A stretch of DNA of 64,000 nucleotides from contig OZ021726.1 of NCBI GenBank assembly GCA_963978545.1, forward strand, positions 28,244,459 to 28,308,458, in the 5' to 3' direction. The notes below the pieces were generated by a model. The model saw only the letters and a program-made list of their open reading frames with translations. It was not told where the DNA came from and made no database searches. This document shows, piece after piece, positions 1-14,219 of this stretch. The first letter of the stretch is position 1. The number at the start of each line of letters is the position of its first letter. Origin of the DNA: Linyphia triangularis (lineage: Eukaryota > Arthropoda > Arachnida > Araneae > Linyphiidae). Made by a program: the position numbers and the translations under genes.

Positions 1-865
1 CTTAAAAATAGACTTCATGTTTCTCTTTTTTTGTACAAAGTAGTTGTTTGTATTGAAAGTCCATTTTACCACCCAAAGCAGTTTTCTGATAATTGAACAC
101 AATAAACACAATATAAGAAATATGATTCTATATAATGAACTGCCATTCTGAAGAATAATCATATTGCTGTCTGACATTACTACTAGTAATATACTATGTA
201 TCTTAATATAATAAATGCCAAACGTTTTATCTCATCGAATTTGGAAAAAAAACAACAACAAAAAACATGCAAGTTCAGAGTTAAGTATGTTTTTTCGAAA
301 AAATATGTCACGTATAACTTAACAGCAATTTCTATTTCTTCTTTTTTTAGAATATTAAAAAGTGATACATATTAGATTTACTAATTCAAAGTAAAAGTTA
401 TTGTTTAGGCAACATATTCTAAATTAATGTTATGCATTATAAGTATAAGTTTTTTCTTTACGTTAAATGTTTCTCATTTCAATTCACTTATCAATTGTTC
501 AGTTACTTCAAAAATTTAAACTTTTAAAAGTTGATTAGTTAAAAAAAAAGCAAATTATTCAAGTTATAATTTTTTGTTGAAATATAAATTAATATCTCAT
601 TATATAAATCTTTTAAAACACAAGATAGCAATAAAGTACTTAGAGAGAGATTTTTCAAATATTTAAAGTTAACTTCATATTTAACTTTATGGAAAATATA
701 GAAGGAAATCATATATTTTACTATTGCCAATGATATTGAAGCATTTAAAGATTTTGTTGTTTGTTTTTTCTTATCGTTAAGATAATCATAACACAAAACA
801 TTTATTAAATGTAAGTATTTTCAAACAAGTTAGAGTAAATTACTAAATGGTATCTTGTTATTACT
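1..865. other. AT-rich sequence, nothing recognised
   Basis: Low-complexity AT-rich DNA with short A and T runs. I see no splice-bounded open frame, RNA gene or repeat boundary. Confidence 0.6.
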
Positions 866-1395
866 AAAATGTTTAAAGACTACCTTTGCTTTATTCATTT
901 TAATTGTTTTTGTATTCGCATTCATGAATACTTCATTTAATTTATTAGTTGTTTTGGGTTAAGTACATATTTATATTTTGGTTGGAGCATGATTATACGT
1001 CATGTTAAACATTTTATTACTTTTTTTTAATGCTTATTGATATTACTGAAGAAGAATTATCCATTTCTATTGAAAGAAAAATTATTTACAAGTAGAAATA
1101 AAATAAAGACATTTATAGTGTCTTCGTTTGCCTCGAGATATCATTTAGTAATTTACTCTCACTTGTTGTAGATCATTTTTCTTTCAATAGAAATGGATAA
1201 TTCTTCTTCAATAATATCAATAAGTATAAACAAAAAAAAAGTTATAAAATGTTTAACATGACATATAATCATGTTCAAACCAAAATATAAATATGTACTT
1301 AACTCAAAACAACTCATAAATTAAATTAAATATTCATGAATGCAAATATAAAAACAATTCAAATGAATAAAACAAAAGTACTCTTTAAACATTTT
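866..1395. repeat. Large fold-back inverted repeat, about 220-bp arms
   Basis: The left arm (about 866-1087) and right arm (about 1170-1395) are reverse complements over nearly their whole length. For example, AAAATGTTTAAAGA at the left end pairs with TCTTTAAACATTTT at the right end, and the arm tops pair through GAATTATCCATTTCTATTG and its complement. The spacer of about 80 bp contains CCTCGAGATATC. There is no coding sequence. It fits a fold-back or hairpin-type non-autonomous element. I could not define a target-site duplication. Confidence 0.8.
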
Positions 1396-2935
1396 ATTCA
1401 GATAGCAAATACAAAGTTATTCAAATTCCAACGTCCTCATAAAGTCACAAAGAAAAGAAAGTAAAAGTTGAACAAACGCAAAGTACACTCAACAACATTC
1501 TCCTATAAGTACACTCAATGGTTGTACTCTTAATTCGTTTTATTGCTCCACGAATGGTTTTGGTCCTGTTACTTTACAAAAATCCCCGAGTTTAAATTTA
1601 AATGCCATTGTTTGAAATCCCCTATGGGACATAAAAGATTTTAATTTCGTGCTAAATTTGCATTCCGGTATGTGGGCATCAGAATTTCGTTCTGCAGTTT
1701 CAAGTGCTGTTTAAATACCTCGCTCCGTTACTGCAGCTGTATTTCATAGAAAATAGTTGAGGTCTTTGTTTAAATATTGAAACAGTTCGGAAGTATTGTG
1801 TGTAATAAGTTAGAAAGTTTAATTTAAATCTTTCTTTTGGTGCAGTAAATGTTGAGTTTTGTTTTGAACGAAAAATCGAATTTTGTTAGATTCGTATTCA
1901 TTTATGAATAGAATTTTTCATTTCTAAATTCAATAAAATTGTGAACGCAATTATTCATCATGCAACGTGAATAAATTAATCTAATATGCAATTTTTAAAA
2001 CATGATTTTATCTAAGTATTAAAATTAAAGTATAATAGTGTATAAATTAATCTAATACAGTTTTTATTTTTAAAATATAATTTTATAGAAATATTACATT
2101 CTTTATGAGCATAATCTAAAGGTAATCGGTATAATTTAAAATTTAACTATTTAATCCATCATTAAAAATAAGCTTTGAATATTTCAACTTAATTTCTTCG
2201 AGTTGAACTTAATTAATCAAATATTATGTTTTAATACATTAAATAGTTGAATTTAAGTTATATTGAATATCCGTAGCTCATACTTATTAAGAATATTTAA
2301 AATGACTTAAGTTCTACAAGTTCCACTATAATTTCAATTTTAAATGTTAATATTTTGAGTTCTATTAATGTATTAATTTTATGGGTTCAAAATATTCTAA
2401 CCAAATAGATTTTGGATTTTTAATAACAAAACAATTAGTACTGAAGAGTCTAACAATTAAATTTATTATTTACAAATTTCGGATTTTTTTTGTTCATACC
2501 AATAAACTTTATTATATTTGAAAGCAAATAGGATTTACGTACATCAATAACATTTTGCCAATATCCCAATTTAGAATATCAAATGCATAATTTAATTACT
2601 GGACATATAATTCTATTAATGATTCAATTATAGGAATAGCAATATATTATTTTCTTTATTTCAAACAATATTGCTGGTTATTCATACTAAACACCTTTTA
2701 CATCGTAAAATTATTTTTTGATATTTTAATTTTAACAAAAGTTTCTTGAAATCACAAATTCCTTATTATTTCACTCATACACTTTAAATATAAAACATAA
2801 ACAGAAGTATTTCAGTTCTAAACACCGAAACAGACAAACAAAATTAGCAATTTCTTACATACTCATCATTACAATCCAAAAATTAACACACCCAATCAGA
2901 TTTACGATTCAATCAACATTAGATCCCCGCTTACG
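1396..2935. other. AT-rich sequence, no gene seen
   Basis: Only short open frames without conserved features. Sequence around 1500-1750 is a little GC-richer but has stops in all frames. Confidence 0.55.
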
Positions 2936-3178
2936 AAAACTCCGAAGTTTCTCGAAAACTTGACATCCAGATTGCATTTCGATGCATCCTAATATCAGTT
3001 ACTCCTTCAAAAATCCAATTTGCCCATTTACTCGATAAGAAAGATGCCCGGGGCGTCAATAAGCTTCCTGAGATCTCACCAAGAACTTGAATCAATATTC
3101 TGCTACCGACTTCTTCGTCTTCAGTTCTCTCAAGAAAATGTGTCACTAGGGGTTTGAGTAAGATTAATTGTGCAGCTG
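2936..3178 (-). CDS. Candidate internal exon of an unidentified minus-strand gene
   Basis: On the minus strand an open frame of about 80 codons follows a CCTCTCAG acceptor-like site. It runs through LILLKPLVTHFLERTEDEEV, GSRILIQVLGEISGSLL and KWANWIFEGVTDIRM to RETSEFS, where a GTAAGC donor-like site overlaps the in-frame stop. GC is roughly 45 percent against an AT-rich background, and the residue mix looks like a soluble helical protein, for example a repeat-scaffold segment. I do not recognise the family. An internal GTGAGATCTCAG could also be read as a small intron or an alternative donor. It may be a real exon, or an exonised or processed relic. Comparison with related genomes would decide. 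Confidence 0.3.
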
Positions 3179-3180
3179 AG

Positions 3181-5109
3181 AGGTTAGTGTCCTTAAGGAT
3201 TTACGTATTTCCCTAGGATAGGTCTATGCGATACAACACGGTAAAAGCATAACTCAGAAGAACTTATTGAAAAGAAAAGTAGATCAGATTCTAAATTTGA
3301 AAGGTAGAAAGTAGAAGAGTTTTTGTAGTGAATAAAGAGAGTGAGTACTCATATGTTGAGGATTTAATACCTAAAATTTGGAGTATATGTGTTTGACTAT
3401 ATTTTTTTGCTAGTGTAATAATTTGAGTAGTTAAATGTTAAAAAGCAACTAGCTTTATTTTCGAGTACAACGAAACAATAACAAAAAAATATACTAGAGT
3501 TGAAAAAACCGTCACACACAAATCACGTACATATAACCTACAATATGGATATAACTTTGTAGGCTTAGGTATTTATGTGCTATGCTCTACCAAATTCTAA
3601 TAAATTTGTGCTTTTGGTATTTGAGCAATACAGCCTTTCCAGTTCAAGAAGAAAAAAGAAATACAATTTTTGTATATGTTTTCATATTTATTACGAACAA
3701 AAAGATCTTATTGTATTACTTTAATTATTTTCATAAGTTAACTTACTTGTGATTTTCAATTGAATATAAGAAAATTATCTATATATTTTTTTAATTATTT
3801 GTTAGTTTGGCCAAAATAGTTTTAAAAAATTCATACAAATAAACAAAATTTAACTCTTTGATATCCTTGGGAATATTTTTATTAAAGATATTAATGATTC
3901 ATTAATTGCATTCAAAAAGAGTAAAAATTTACATTTTCAATATAAGACTTCCACCCTAGAAGCTTCAATGCTTTAATACATTTTAAAGGCTTTACATATA
4001 TAAATGGATATTTTATGCACATTTTGTGAGAGTAGTTTATCTTATTAGAATGAAAACTTGTGCAACGCCTCCAATGATTTCAAGTCCGTTTTTATTTTTA
4101 TTGCAGATAAAAATGTCTATTAGAATATGATCTCCTTTGTTATTTAATATACTAATGAATAGTAAATTAAATAGTTTAAACTAATAGCCAAATTCTTAAA
4201 ACATGGGATTTTTTTAGGTTACGGCACATTCTTCAACTTTCGACAAAAACTGATATTAAATAATTATATTAAGAAACCAAAGATAAAAAGTATGCTGATT
4301 GTATTATATCAGTCAAAATATTAATTTAAAAAGAAAACGATAACGGCAGAAATTAATATTCTTAAACCACAGAAGATAATTTTCTTGGAAATCTGGAATA
4401 CAGTAAATAAAAGCGATTGGTAATTTTCAATATAATAACATTATCATGATAAAAAAAAATTCCAAAACTGTTAAAATGCGTGTATCTAAAAAACAAAGTA
4501 AAATGTTTTTACGATTACCGTATTGGAGTTGAGAAGATAACAAGTTGACATTATATATTGCCCCTTGCTTCTTTAAAATAGAAGATGCAGGATGCACAAT
4601 TGAATCTTTGCACTTCTCCTTCACGATTGTCAACTAAAGTGAAGAAAAATCTACAGGAAGTTGTCCTTCCATTTATGTAGAATTACTGAAGAAGGATCAA
4701 TAGTCATGCCACTAAGATTAACGATTCCACGATCATCACTAGTATTAGAAAAAAATAGCGTGATTACAAATATATAGTGACTTAGCTACCATGCCTTAAG
4801 TTCCAGCATATTCGATTATCAACTACTTTTAAAACATTCATCTGATAATACACTCATGTCCATAAATTAAGGATCATATTGGAGTTGAGAAGATAACTGT
4901 TCAGTTTTTTCCAAGTAACTTCTCAGTGGTGCAGCATATAAAAATTAAATTCAGATCAACACATCAAATAGACATCTTTATGTAACATATCTATAAGTAA
5001 AGCAACTCAGTCGCAAATTTAAATGCAAAGTGTACAGTACGGGCATAGGCAAAAGAATGGAGAACCATTAGTGTGCAGTTTACAGATGCATTTACTTAAA
5101 ATCACGCAA
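3181..5109. other. AT-rich sequence with one exact short direct repeat
   Basis: No coding sequence supported. A 21-bp direct repeat beginning TATTGGAGTTGAGAAGATAA is present at 4521-4541 and again at 4877-4897, otherwise in unrelated surroundings. Confidence 0.5.
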
Positions 5110-5238
5110 CTGATGGAGTTGACTTTTAATCCGAGTTGTGATCCCCCCTGTCATCAGTGTTTACTTGGCATTGTATTCTCACACTTAACTGGCGCAGCAT
5201 GGCCCTTGTGTTGCTTTTGCGCCATAAAACGACAGTAA
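5110..5238 (+). repeat. SINE or LINE 3'-end fragment
   Basis: A GC-richer block ends GGCCCTTGTGTTGCTTTTGC, then GCCATAAAAC and an A-rich tail. The complete SINE at 56134-56316, read on its own strand, has the closely similar segment GCCCTCGTGTTGCTGACGGC then GCCATATAATC at the equivalent place near its 3' end. I therefore read this as a 5'-truncated copy of a related SINE, or of the LINE whose tail it shares. No clear A or B box was found upstream. Confidence 0.45.
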
Positions 5239-8200
5239 AAAAAAACTCATACTTAACATGAGTTTCTTGATGAATTCTAGTAACGAAATTGTTCGTCCCA
5301 CCCTTTGAACTGTTTGCACGTGATGGAAAGTTCTCAATTCAGTAAATCTTTATAAAGTGCATATCATAGAAGCGTCCCACACATGTTTGATGAAAATTGG
5401 ATTAGAGGAGTGATCTGGCGTACTTATAGGGGTGATATTCTTTTTTTTTAATCGTTTATCCAAAACAAAAGTGGGATAAAATTTGCCATAAGTATCAAAA
5501 AACACGATTTGGAAACTGATATTTCACAATAAAAGACTTGTCTAGATCAAGTTAACATAATTACAGTAAAAAAATGAATTTGATTATCTTTGTTCGTGTG
5601 TTTATTCTGCTCCACTTAGAAGTTATTTGGGGAAAACTTAATTATCCTTAATTTATGGACAAGAGTGTATTTAGAATTACCATTAGCATCATTCCTTCAT
5701 CTTTTATCCGAAAGTCTACGATGTTAGTGATATTATAGGAATAAAATAAACCAGTTATACAGTGAAAGAATCTTATAGAATTGTAACATAAATAAATTGA
5801 AATGTACGCATCAGTATTGGAGTTTGATTTGAATCGATGCAGAATTACCAAAATTTGTATATAATTTTGTACCTGAAAATTAGTCCCAATTGTTTTCTAA
5901 ATGATCTTTATTTAAAATTATGATTTTAACTGCAATTGTATACAAAATTGTTTGTTGCCTTTTATTTTAGCGAACAATCTTAAATGTATAAATAATAGTT
6001 TAAATTTAATTATTGTTCTGTACTTAGAATGTAGTTTAAAAAATTAGAAAACTAGGCTTAATTAGACTGGCCTCTTGGTCAGTACGGCATAAATGTTTGA
6101 CTTTTTGAAAATGTAAAGTTTTTTCGCATGAATTTAGGCAATATCTCTTTTTTTTTTTTTCTTTTTTTTTTTTTTCGGAGCAATGACTGATGACATTACA
6201 AAGTGCATCCCTACGTCTAGGTACACACATTAGTACACAACTATATTCCTATTAAGCTATTTTTGTAGTTCAAATTAATGCGGCGTATATTTTTCTCTTT
6301 TTTGCATTTTGACTGTTTTCACCCCTGTTTTGCGGTCACTACTGATATTTACAAAACACTACTGATATTTACAATATAACTATCTAAATAAACTGTGTTT
6401 ATTCTTTATAATACTAAAAGTGTTTAGTTTCTTTTAGCTTTATAAAGATCACACATAGAATAGAAGAAATGTATTTCCTCACTTTAACGCTGCACTCATA
6501 TGTGTTTTCCTTGAAACGCTTTCCAGCAACAAGTCGATATGATTCCTTTTCAAACACAAAAAAACTATTTAAAAAGAAACACGCTTCTTTTATAATAGTC
6601 TTTCTAGAAATTGAGGGTCTCACATAAACGTACTGGTTCTAAAAGGAAAAAAAAAGCGATTCTTGTGTGGTTTTTTTTTTTTATATTCTAAGAGAAAGAT
6701 TCAAATGGATTTTCGATCAAATCATCTTTTTAAAGGCCGTATATATACATTGTTTTTTATTTAAAAGTTTAAAATGGTTTTCCTTTATACATAATAGAAT
6801 TATGAATTCTTTTTAAAAATTGCAAGCGGTTTTTTTTTTTTGTTTTTTTTCCCCTTCTTTTTTTTTTTTTTTTTTTTTTCTTTTTTTTTCTTTTTTTTTT
6901 CTTTTGAATAGTAAATCATATCATCCCAGATTTGAATTACATTGCATTTACGAAAATTTACTTTTACGATATAGAATTGAATCTATTTTAGATTTTATTT
7001 TGACTAAGAATAATGCTCTGCTTCGAAAATGCATTCAGTTTTCCTATTTTAATCTATTAATAAAATTTCAAAAATGATATATTCAATACGTTCAATACGA
7101 TATATTCAATATTCAATACGATGTTCTTTATAAATTGTAGAGAAACTTTCTGACAATAAAGTTTAAATTTCTAGATATATTTTAACTATAGAAAGATAGC
7201 AAACACAGAAATATAATTTTTGGAAAAAGTTATAGCTGTTTTTTAATTGGGCAAGTATTTTAAACTTTAACGCAACTTTTTAAACGGAATGTTTTGAATA
7301 CTCTTTTTTTCCATTGTTGTTATCTAAAAATAAACGCTGGTTTTAAATTAAGTTTAACTTGTAAAAAATAAAAATATAATTTTTATTGAATCATGGACTA
7401 ATTATTTTTAATATATATACTTTAATTTTATTTAATCATTTTATTTTATTAATATAGTAGGTTAATGTTACGAATTAGAAAGTTTAGGATAACTTTGCTT
7501 TTATTTAAGACTTTATGCTCACAGTTATTGAAAGAGGGGTTTCATTGAATAACAACACTTGTGACGAATTGTAGCCAATATCAACACATCTTTAAAAATG
7601 AAATCAAATTTTCAAACTCTATTAGCCAATCACAATGCGTGTTTCATTTAGTCCCGCCCAAATGAATCGACTGTAGCGTCGACAAGTATTACCTCCATTG
7701 TTTATATTTTAGCTATCTTAGTTTTAGCTACATTAAAACAGTCTAACAGTCTGCTTAATTTTGTTATTTATAAATAGTATACTTTTTGAACAAATGAAAA
7801 GGTGAACTTTAAGAGGCGCAAAATATTGAAAACAATCACCTTCAGTCACTCATGTAAGCTTATTTGTATGTAAAATTTTCCTTAGTGTTGTATTAGTTCA
7901 ATTTGAGTGAATATTGATAATGGTTTGAAATATACCATTGCAGTAAGACTTAAGGTTGGATAGGTATTGGTTTGACAGAAAGATTAAAGATGGGGAAAAT
8001 TTGATTTCGAAATGAAATATCCTTAACAGAAAAACTAACATATATTTAAAATTATATATAAAAATAGCCTACACTCATTTTGTAAAAGTAAATGAATAAT
8101 GTATTGTGTAATGTATAAAACATTTTATTCTTTGCTTGTATTTGTAGTTAGTGTGCTTTGATAAATTAATGTCTTGAGTATTGTTAACAGTGAACGATGA

Positions 8201-10257
8201 TCTTCTATTTAAAATGTCATTTTCCTCTAGACTACAATACTCATGTAAATCCTGCGAATATTTATGTAATCGCCGAAGGAATTCAATACGAATTTATGTA
8301 CCCTTAATACGTATAAGTTTATCTTACATTAATAAGTGAATTTTGTAAACTATGATATTAATAATTAAACCAGAGTTAAAAATGTATTTCTAAAAGTTGT
8401 GTTAAAAATATAAATCCATTCGTGCCATCAATTCGTGCCTATACTTTGAAATTAAAATACCTTTTACTCATTTTTAGTAAAATTTAGAAAACGTTGAGAT
8501 GACCTTCAATAATCTTAACCACGTAATCTTAAGTATCAAAAATACATAATATAAATATATCACTAAACATTTTACTCAATTTCAAATGTTAGGTTGTTAT
8601 TTAAATACAAATGAAAATATATCCAATGTAAAATCTTTTAAAGGCACGTGCTTACTAGTCAACTACTTAAAGCATTTTCCTATCTAAGTTACCCTGATCA
8701 GTGTCTCACTGCCTCACTCTGAAACGCTGTAAGTGAAAGAATTTTTACCGATTATTGTTGAAACTCTTTCCTGTTGCCAAAATTGTTTTAAAAATAATAA
8801 ATGAAATATATTCAGACATGAATGCATAAGTTCACGTTCATTTTTAATGAAGAAATTTTGGAACGTATTTTGCCGCTTATTTTGCTATTAGGAATGTTTT
8901 CAATAATTAAAATTGTATACAAATTGATTGATAGTAATTCTCAAATCGATTACAGTGCCAATTCTGTTTTTAGTGAAGATCCAAATGATGTACTCAATTT
9001 CCCTGTTGAACTCACAGACAGTGTAGTGTTTCAAGACGTTTTCCATTAAAAACAATTTTTTTGTCAAATATGTTTTAACATTTCATTTATATAGAGATCA
9101 TAAATCATTTTTCTTTGCACAATACTAAAAGAAAAATTGAATTTTTAATAAATACTAGTGTATTTTAAATTAAAATTCTTGTTATATTCAACATTTTTCA
9201 AAGGGCGTCTTAGTCATTTTACAACTTTCTAGTAAATTATGATATACAATTATTATCTAACTTCCTATGCTATTTTGTATTTCTATTTATCCAGAGTTTT
9301 AAAATTTTTAATTCTATTCAGTTGTATCTATAATGAACATCCATTCATAATCTACTCTAGCCTAGTTATTCATTGTCTAATCAAGGAAACCTAAAGCAGT
9401 TTTATGACTTCTTTACAAATAATTTCTCACTAATTACGACTTTTCAAAACATCTCATGAAAATGCAAACAACTAGCTGCATTAAAATGGTCCATTTGAAT
9501 TTATAATTATCTATTACTACCCCATAACAAAGAAACATCTTCAAAACACTGCAGTTGGCTCTATATACGACGAAACAGCAACGGCCAATAGTTATCCTCA
9601 ATTGTTAAGGAAACACACAATTCTCAAAGAACTCATTGTTGATATTTCCTTTTCTATTTCTCCACAAATAGTCAGAATGAAGCTGCTATAGATAAACCTA
9701 AACTTTCTAAGAGACGGAAGCTGCTCGTAAATACAAAGAAATAAAAAAGAAGTTAGTGTTTGTGGTTGGCGCTTTTAATTGGGATCAAGAGATTTAGTTA
9801 TATCTTTTGTGTGCCCATTTCCTTTCTTTTCAGATCCTTCCTCTTTCTATAGAAAAAACCAGAAGCTGTCTTATTAAAGGCTGTTAAAAATAATCATTTT
9901 AGATAGAAAAATTTAAACTGTCTCTGACGGTAACGATTTTTTTTTAAATCGTTTTAATGTATGTAATTATTTAACTACAATTTTAAAGGGATTTCACTAC
10001 CTCTGCATTTAAAATAAATATGAAAAAAATGTATATTTTTTTAAACAAAATTATGAAAAAGAGTAGGGCATTTTGGGTGATTATGAAAATTATATTCTCA
10101 AATTATGTTTTTAGTATATTTTAAGTGCTGGTGATAACTTTTGACCCGTTAAAAAATTTCCACCTTTATACATTTTTACAGTTCCTTTTGATTCACTCAT
10201 GATTATTTGTCTACTAACTGAGAGTCATTATCAACTACTAAAAAAATTATCATCAAA
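5239..10257. other. AT-rich sequence, no confident gene; poly-T tracts
   Basis: Long T runs occur near 6148-6175 and 6830-6900. A block at 7626-7655 with CCAAT and GC-box-like motifs (CCAATCACAATGCGTGTTTC, TCCCGCCC) resembles one at 19185-19215. A 75-codon frame at 8822-9049 shows no recognised domain and I do not call it. Confidence 0.5.
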
Positions 10258-10451
10258 TCAAGAACTTGACTTGACGCACAAGTAGCGCATGAGGCCACGA
10301 GCATAGCCTTCCATCCCTTCCAGTCTAGTGCTGCTGTCCTGGCTGTTCCCCAGCTCAGCCACCCAAGAGAATTCTGTTCTTTTATTACCACTTGATGCCA
10401 GGTGTATTTTGAGCGTCCTCTTTTTTTCGTCCATTTGGTATATTTAAGCAT
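10258..10451 (-). pseudogene. LINE reverse-transcriptase ORF C-terminal relic
   Basis: Read on the minus strand, the frame gives KKRGRSKYTWHQVV, then LGWLSWGTARTAALDW, KGWKAMLVASCATCASSQ. This fits the conserved extreme C-terminus of non-LTR retrotransposon ORF2 proteins: an RGRP-x-x-TW motif, a spacer, a W-x-x-A motif, then DR-x-x-W-(R/K)-x-LV-x-x-xCA. The usual DR before the Trp is DWKG here. Only this last stretch of the polyprotein is visible. No reverse transcriptase or endonuclease core lies upstream on the minus strand, so it is a heavily truncated, inactive copy. The sequence just beyond it (10203-10257) would be the element's 3' end. A BLASTP against RTE or Jockey-type ORF2 proteins would settle the clade. 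Confidence 0.6.
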
Positions 10452-12324
10452 TTGATATTTTATTTGGCCAGTATAAAGAACGCTGGTGGATTAAAAAAAA
10501 TACAAAAAAAAACTTTTTTAGTGTACATCATAACTAGATATTGTATAACGTTGCTGAGAAATATAGTAAAACTTTATATGAAAAACCGAACTCGCCACAT
10601 CATGACTGTAACCGGTCGGTCAAGGGATAAATTGTATCTCGTATATCGATCAAAGAGAATTCAATAGAGCTTTCTTTTTACATTTAAGTTCGATTTATCA
10701 ACAAAGAATTGTTTAAAACGGAAAACTAAAGCTTTAAATAGCAATACATTTATTTTCGAAAGTAACGTTGTTGGGACGGCTGACGCATACTCTACGTAGA
10801 ATACGTAAATTTCCCTTTAATACAGTAAAAAAATACCCTCTACATAGAGACCTGTCTCATATAATACCCTTCACATAAAATCTCTCTCTTAGAGTACTAA
10901 ACTAAAAAATTGTGATTTCGATTTTCAAATACCACAATTTGCAATTGTAAATAACCCATTCGTCAGAACCGGAAGTGTTAGCCTTTAAATTTGCAGAAAG
11001 GAAGAAAAAGGGAACGTCACAAAAAAATCACCTTCCTGGAATAATACATACGAACAATATTTAGGAATATTCTTTTATACCTATGATAATTTCATATCCC
11101 CTGAATTTCCTTTTTTTAAATTAAACACAGAATTCTAACTACCTTAAGTATCTTATTATTTATTGTTTAACTTTTCTAGATATTAATAAATCTATCAATA
11201 TTAAATATCTCACTGAACTAACATAGATTTCTGTCGTCATAAATTAAAAAGCGCTAAATCCAACAAAATTCAAATTACTGTTTTGACGCTTTTACTTTCG
11301 TCCTTTGAAATTATATATTTTTTATTATTGTATTGGTTTATAGGACCCAAGAACTTGAGCTGAACAATTCAGTGAAATAAAAAGATTATTTTTTAAGTAC
11401 TAATCAGGAAGGGTCAAAATATGCATAATATTTTTTGGGGGTTTAGGGCCTTTTAACTACAAAGTACGTCTTGTTAGTTTGCATGAATTCAAAAGAATTT
11501 AGAAACTTTTAAACTTATTTGATCTAACATTTTTGTTTTAGTTTTGAAGAAATTTATTTTATTAAAATAATCTTTTATTAAATAGTTACTTTATAAAAAT
11601 AATATTTTTTTTTGAAATAATTACTTTATTAAAATAATATTTTTTTTTAAATGCTTTGCTATCTGAAGGGAGCAAAATGATAAAGTAAATATTTAGGGCA
11701 AATAAATATGTATTCTTATGCACAAATGAAACACATTATGCAACAATTAATAGAAATAGGTAATTTTTATTCAAAATCCTTTGACCTTGTTCTTCAATAC
11801 ATTAAAACACTAATATTTTCAATAATATGCGTAATTCCCAACAAACTTATCACTATAACATTTAAAGCAGAATAAATATGCTTAATTTCATAAGATGCAA
11901 AAAACAATCTCCTTGATAACAATTTACAATTTGGAACAAAATAAAAAAAATAAAAAAAAACCATTCCCTATAAGTGCGATATCTCAACAAAAGCTTATCA
12001 CCAAACTTCCAAGGAAGACATTTCCTTAAGTCAACGCATAATATCAGTTCGAAGTGAGATACGGTTACGGTTTATGTCTTCCTAAGGTAGCATTTTCCTG
12101 AGCTAGTAATGCTGCCTCATTTCATAGGGGTGGAATAGTGTGGCAGCAAAGATATTGCTTCGTATAAACGGGACAGGGAAATGTCTGTAAGGGATATTGG
12201 GCTATTGATTTGAAGTTATACTGACAGTTTTTCTGTTACATATACGATTGGAAGCAGAGAAAGTAGAATTCATGACAAGTAAGAGGGAATGAGGAATAGA
12301 TTTTTTTTACATTCGGAATAAATA

Positions 12325-12368
<44 letters not shown>

Positions 12369-13016
12369 TCATAAGGAAAAGAAGATTGGAATACAAAGTG
12401 GAATTTTTGTTGCTTTTATAGCGTCTTGCAAATGCAATTGACTAGGTTATATTATTATAAAACATGTAAATCATGTGTACAGATATAAAATTTCGGGATT
12501 GTTTATGTATGTTATGGTTGTCGTGTTCTTAAAAATAAGCAATAAAATTATATAGAGGGCTAAAACTACAAACTAACTAAACACTATTTTATTACTTATT
12601 CAGAAATTTATCTAGAATTTTACCATCTTATATAGTATTTCTGAACAGTGTTATTTAGTAACTACCTCTTTTTCTACCATTCTAATAAGCATTCTACCAT
12701 TCAAAACCAATATTAAGAAATAATATGTCAATTTAGACACTAAAACCACTTCTAACAAATAGTTCGTTTACAGTTACACATTGTAGTATTTGTTTAGAAA
12801 TTGAAGTTTAAGGGGGGTGGGGGATGCAAGAATTACCGCCGAAAATGCTGCCAAACTTGCTATTTTTTTAATGAATGAAAGTAAAGTATGAAAGAGGTAA
12901 ATAGCACCTATTCAAATCAAATTAAAATGACAATGACTAGTATTATAGTGTAATTGAAAGTCGTGCGTTGTTCCACACCCCTAGTTAATATTAAAAAAAA
13001 AGTAAATAAAATATAG

Positions 13017-13018
<2 letters not shown>

Positions 13019-13064
<46 letters not shown>
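13019..13064. repeat. (AT)n microsatellite
   Basis: Uninterrupted alternating A and T for about 46 bp. Confidence 0.95.
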
Positions 13065-13068
<4 letters not shown>

Positions 13069-14089
13069 GTCCTTTCTGGTGATCTTTTGGAAATTAAATT
13101 CCTTTTGATTCATTTCGTTGTACACGATGAAATCCAGATAATATATTATATCCTTCCTCCACCATCTTGACACAGTTACCTTCATACATAATATGTATCT
13201 CTTAACCCCTACCAAACATATTAACTAGACCAGGTTCAGTCTTATACATGCCCTGTTAGAAATCAGATCTCACCTCAACACAAACTTAATGGTTGTCGGG
13301 ACATCGTTTAAACCTGGACATTTATAACTGACTATCGATAGCTTAGTTGTAAACGTATTAAATCCCTCATGAGGTAAGTCACTGGGGAAACCTAATTGGC
13401 AAAGTGAGAGAGCTACGTTGTCAGTTCGGATATCCGAAATTGGGATTGATTAATTATGCTGAAACTGGAGGAGTGTATGTGATCCAAACTGTAGTGTTCA
13501 CTTGACTAAATAAATGCCACTGATTATCAAAATGTCAGCTTTGATAGAATGTAGGATGCAACTCATCATCTGTATCGATGACGGTTATTGACTTCCATTA
13601 TAGTTCTTGCCACACATCTTCCATGATGACATAGAAGTACTTCAATATAGTTAGCTTCTATACTACAGTAATGAGAAGCTCGTACAAATGTCATGTGTGT
13701 CTGTATGTATGTATGATTGTTTGTCCTGCTATCTGCCCTTTTTGGATATTCTGCTGTCGGTCTGTGCGATTATAATGGGATGTTCAGACTACAAAACGAA
13801 ACGTTCATAGATAATCAGTGGAGCCATTTTGTATTACTAAAAAACAACAAATCAACAAAATTATACATTAATATGATATATATTTCGAATTGAATACAAA
13901 AAATTTAATTCTCTCAGATAAGTTAAATGTTAGACATTTTATAACACCTTCCATTTATACTTGTAGTTGGTTGTGTTTTAACGAAATATCAAATGACATC
14001 TGGTACTCTGACCATATAGAACTTAATAACACTTTCCTTTCTAATATGTAATAACAATTATATTCTCATCCATTTTTCAAAAAAAAAAA

Positions 14090-14219
<130 letters not shown>

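Noticed and set aside
8822..9049. 75-codon open frame with a hydrophobic N-terminal part
   Set aside because: No splice sites, homology or composition signal strong enough in AT-rich sequence.
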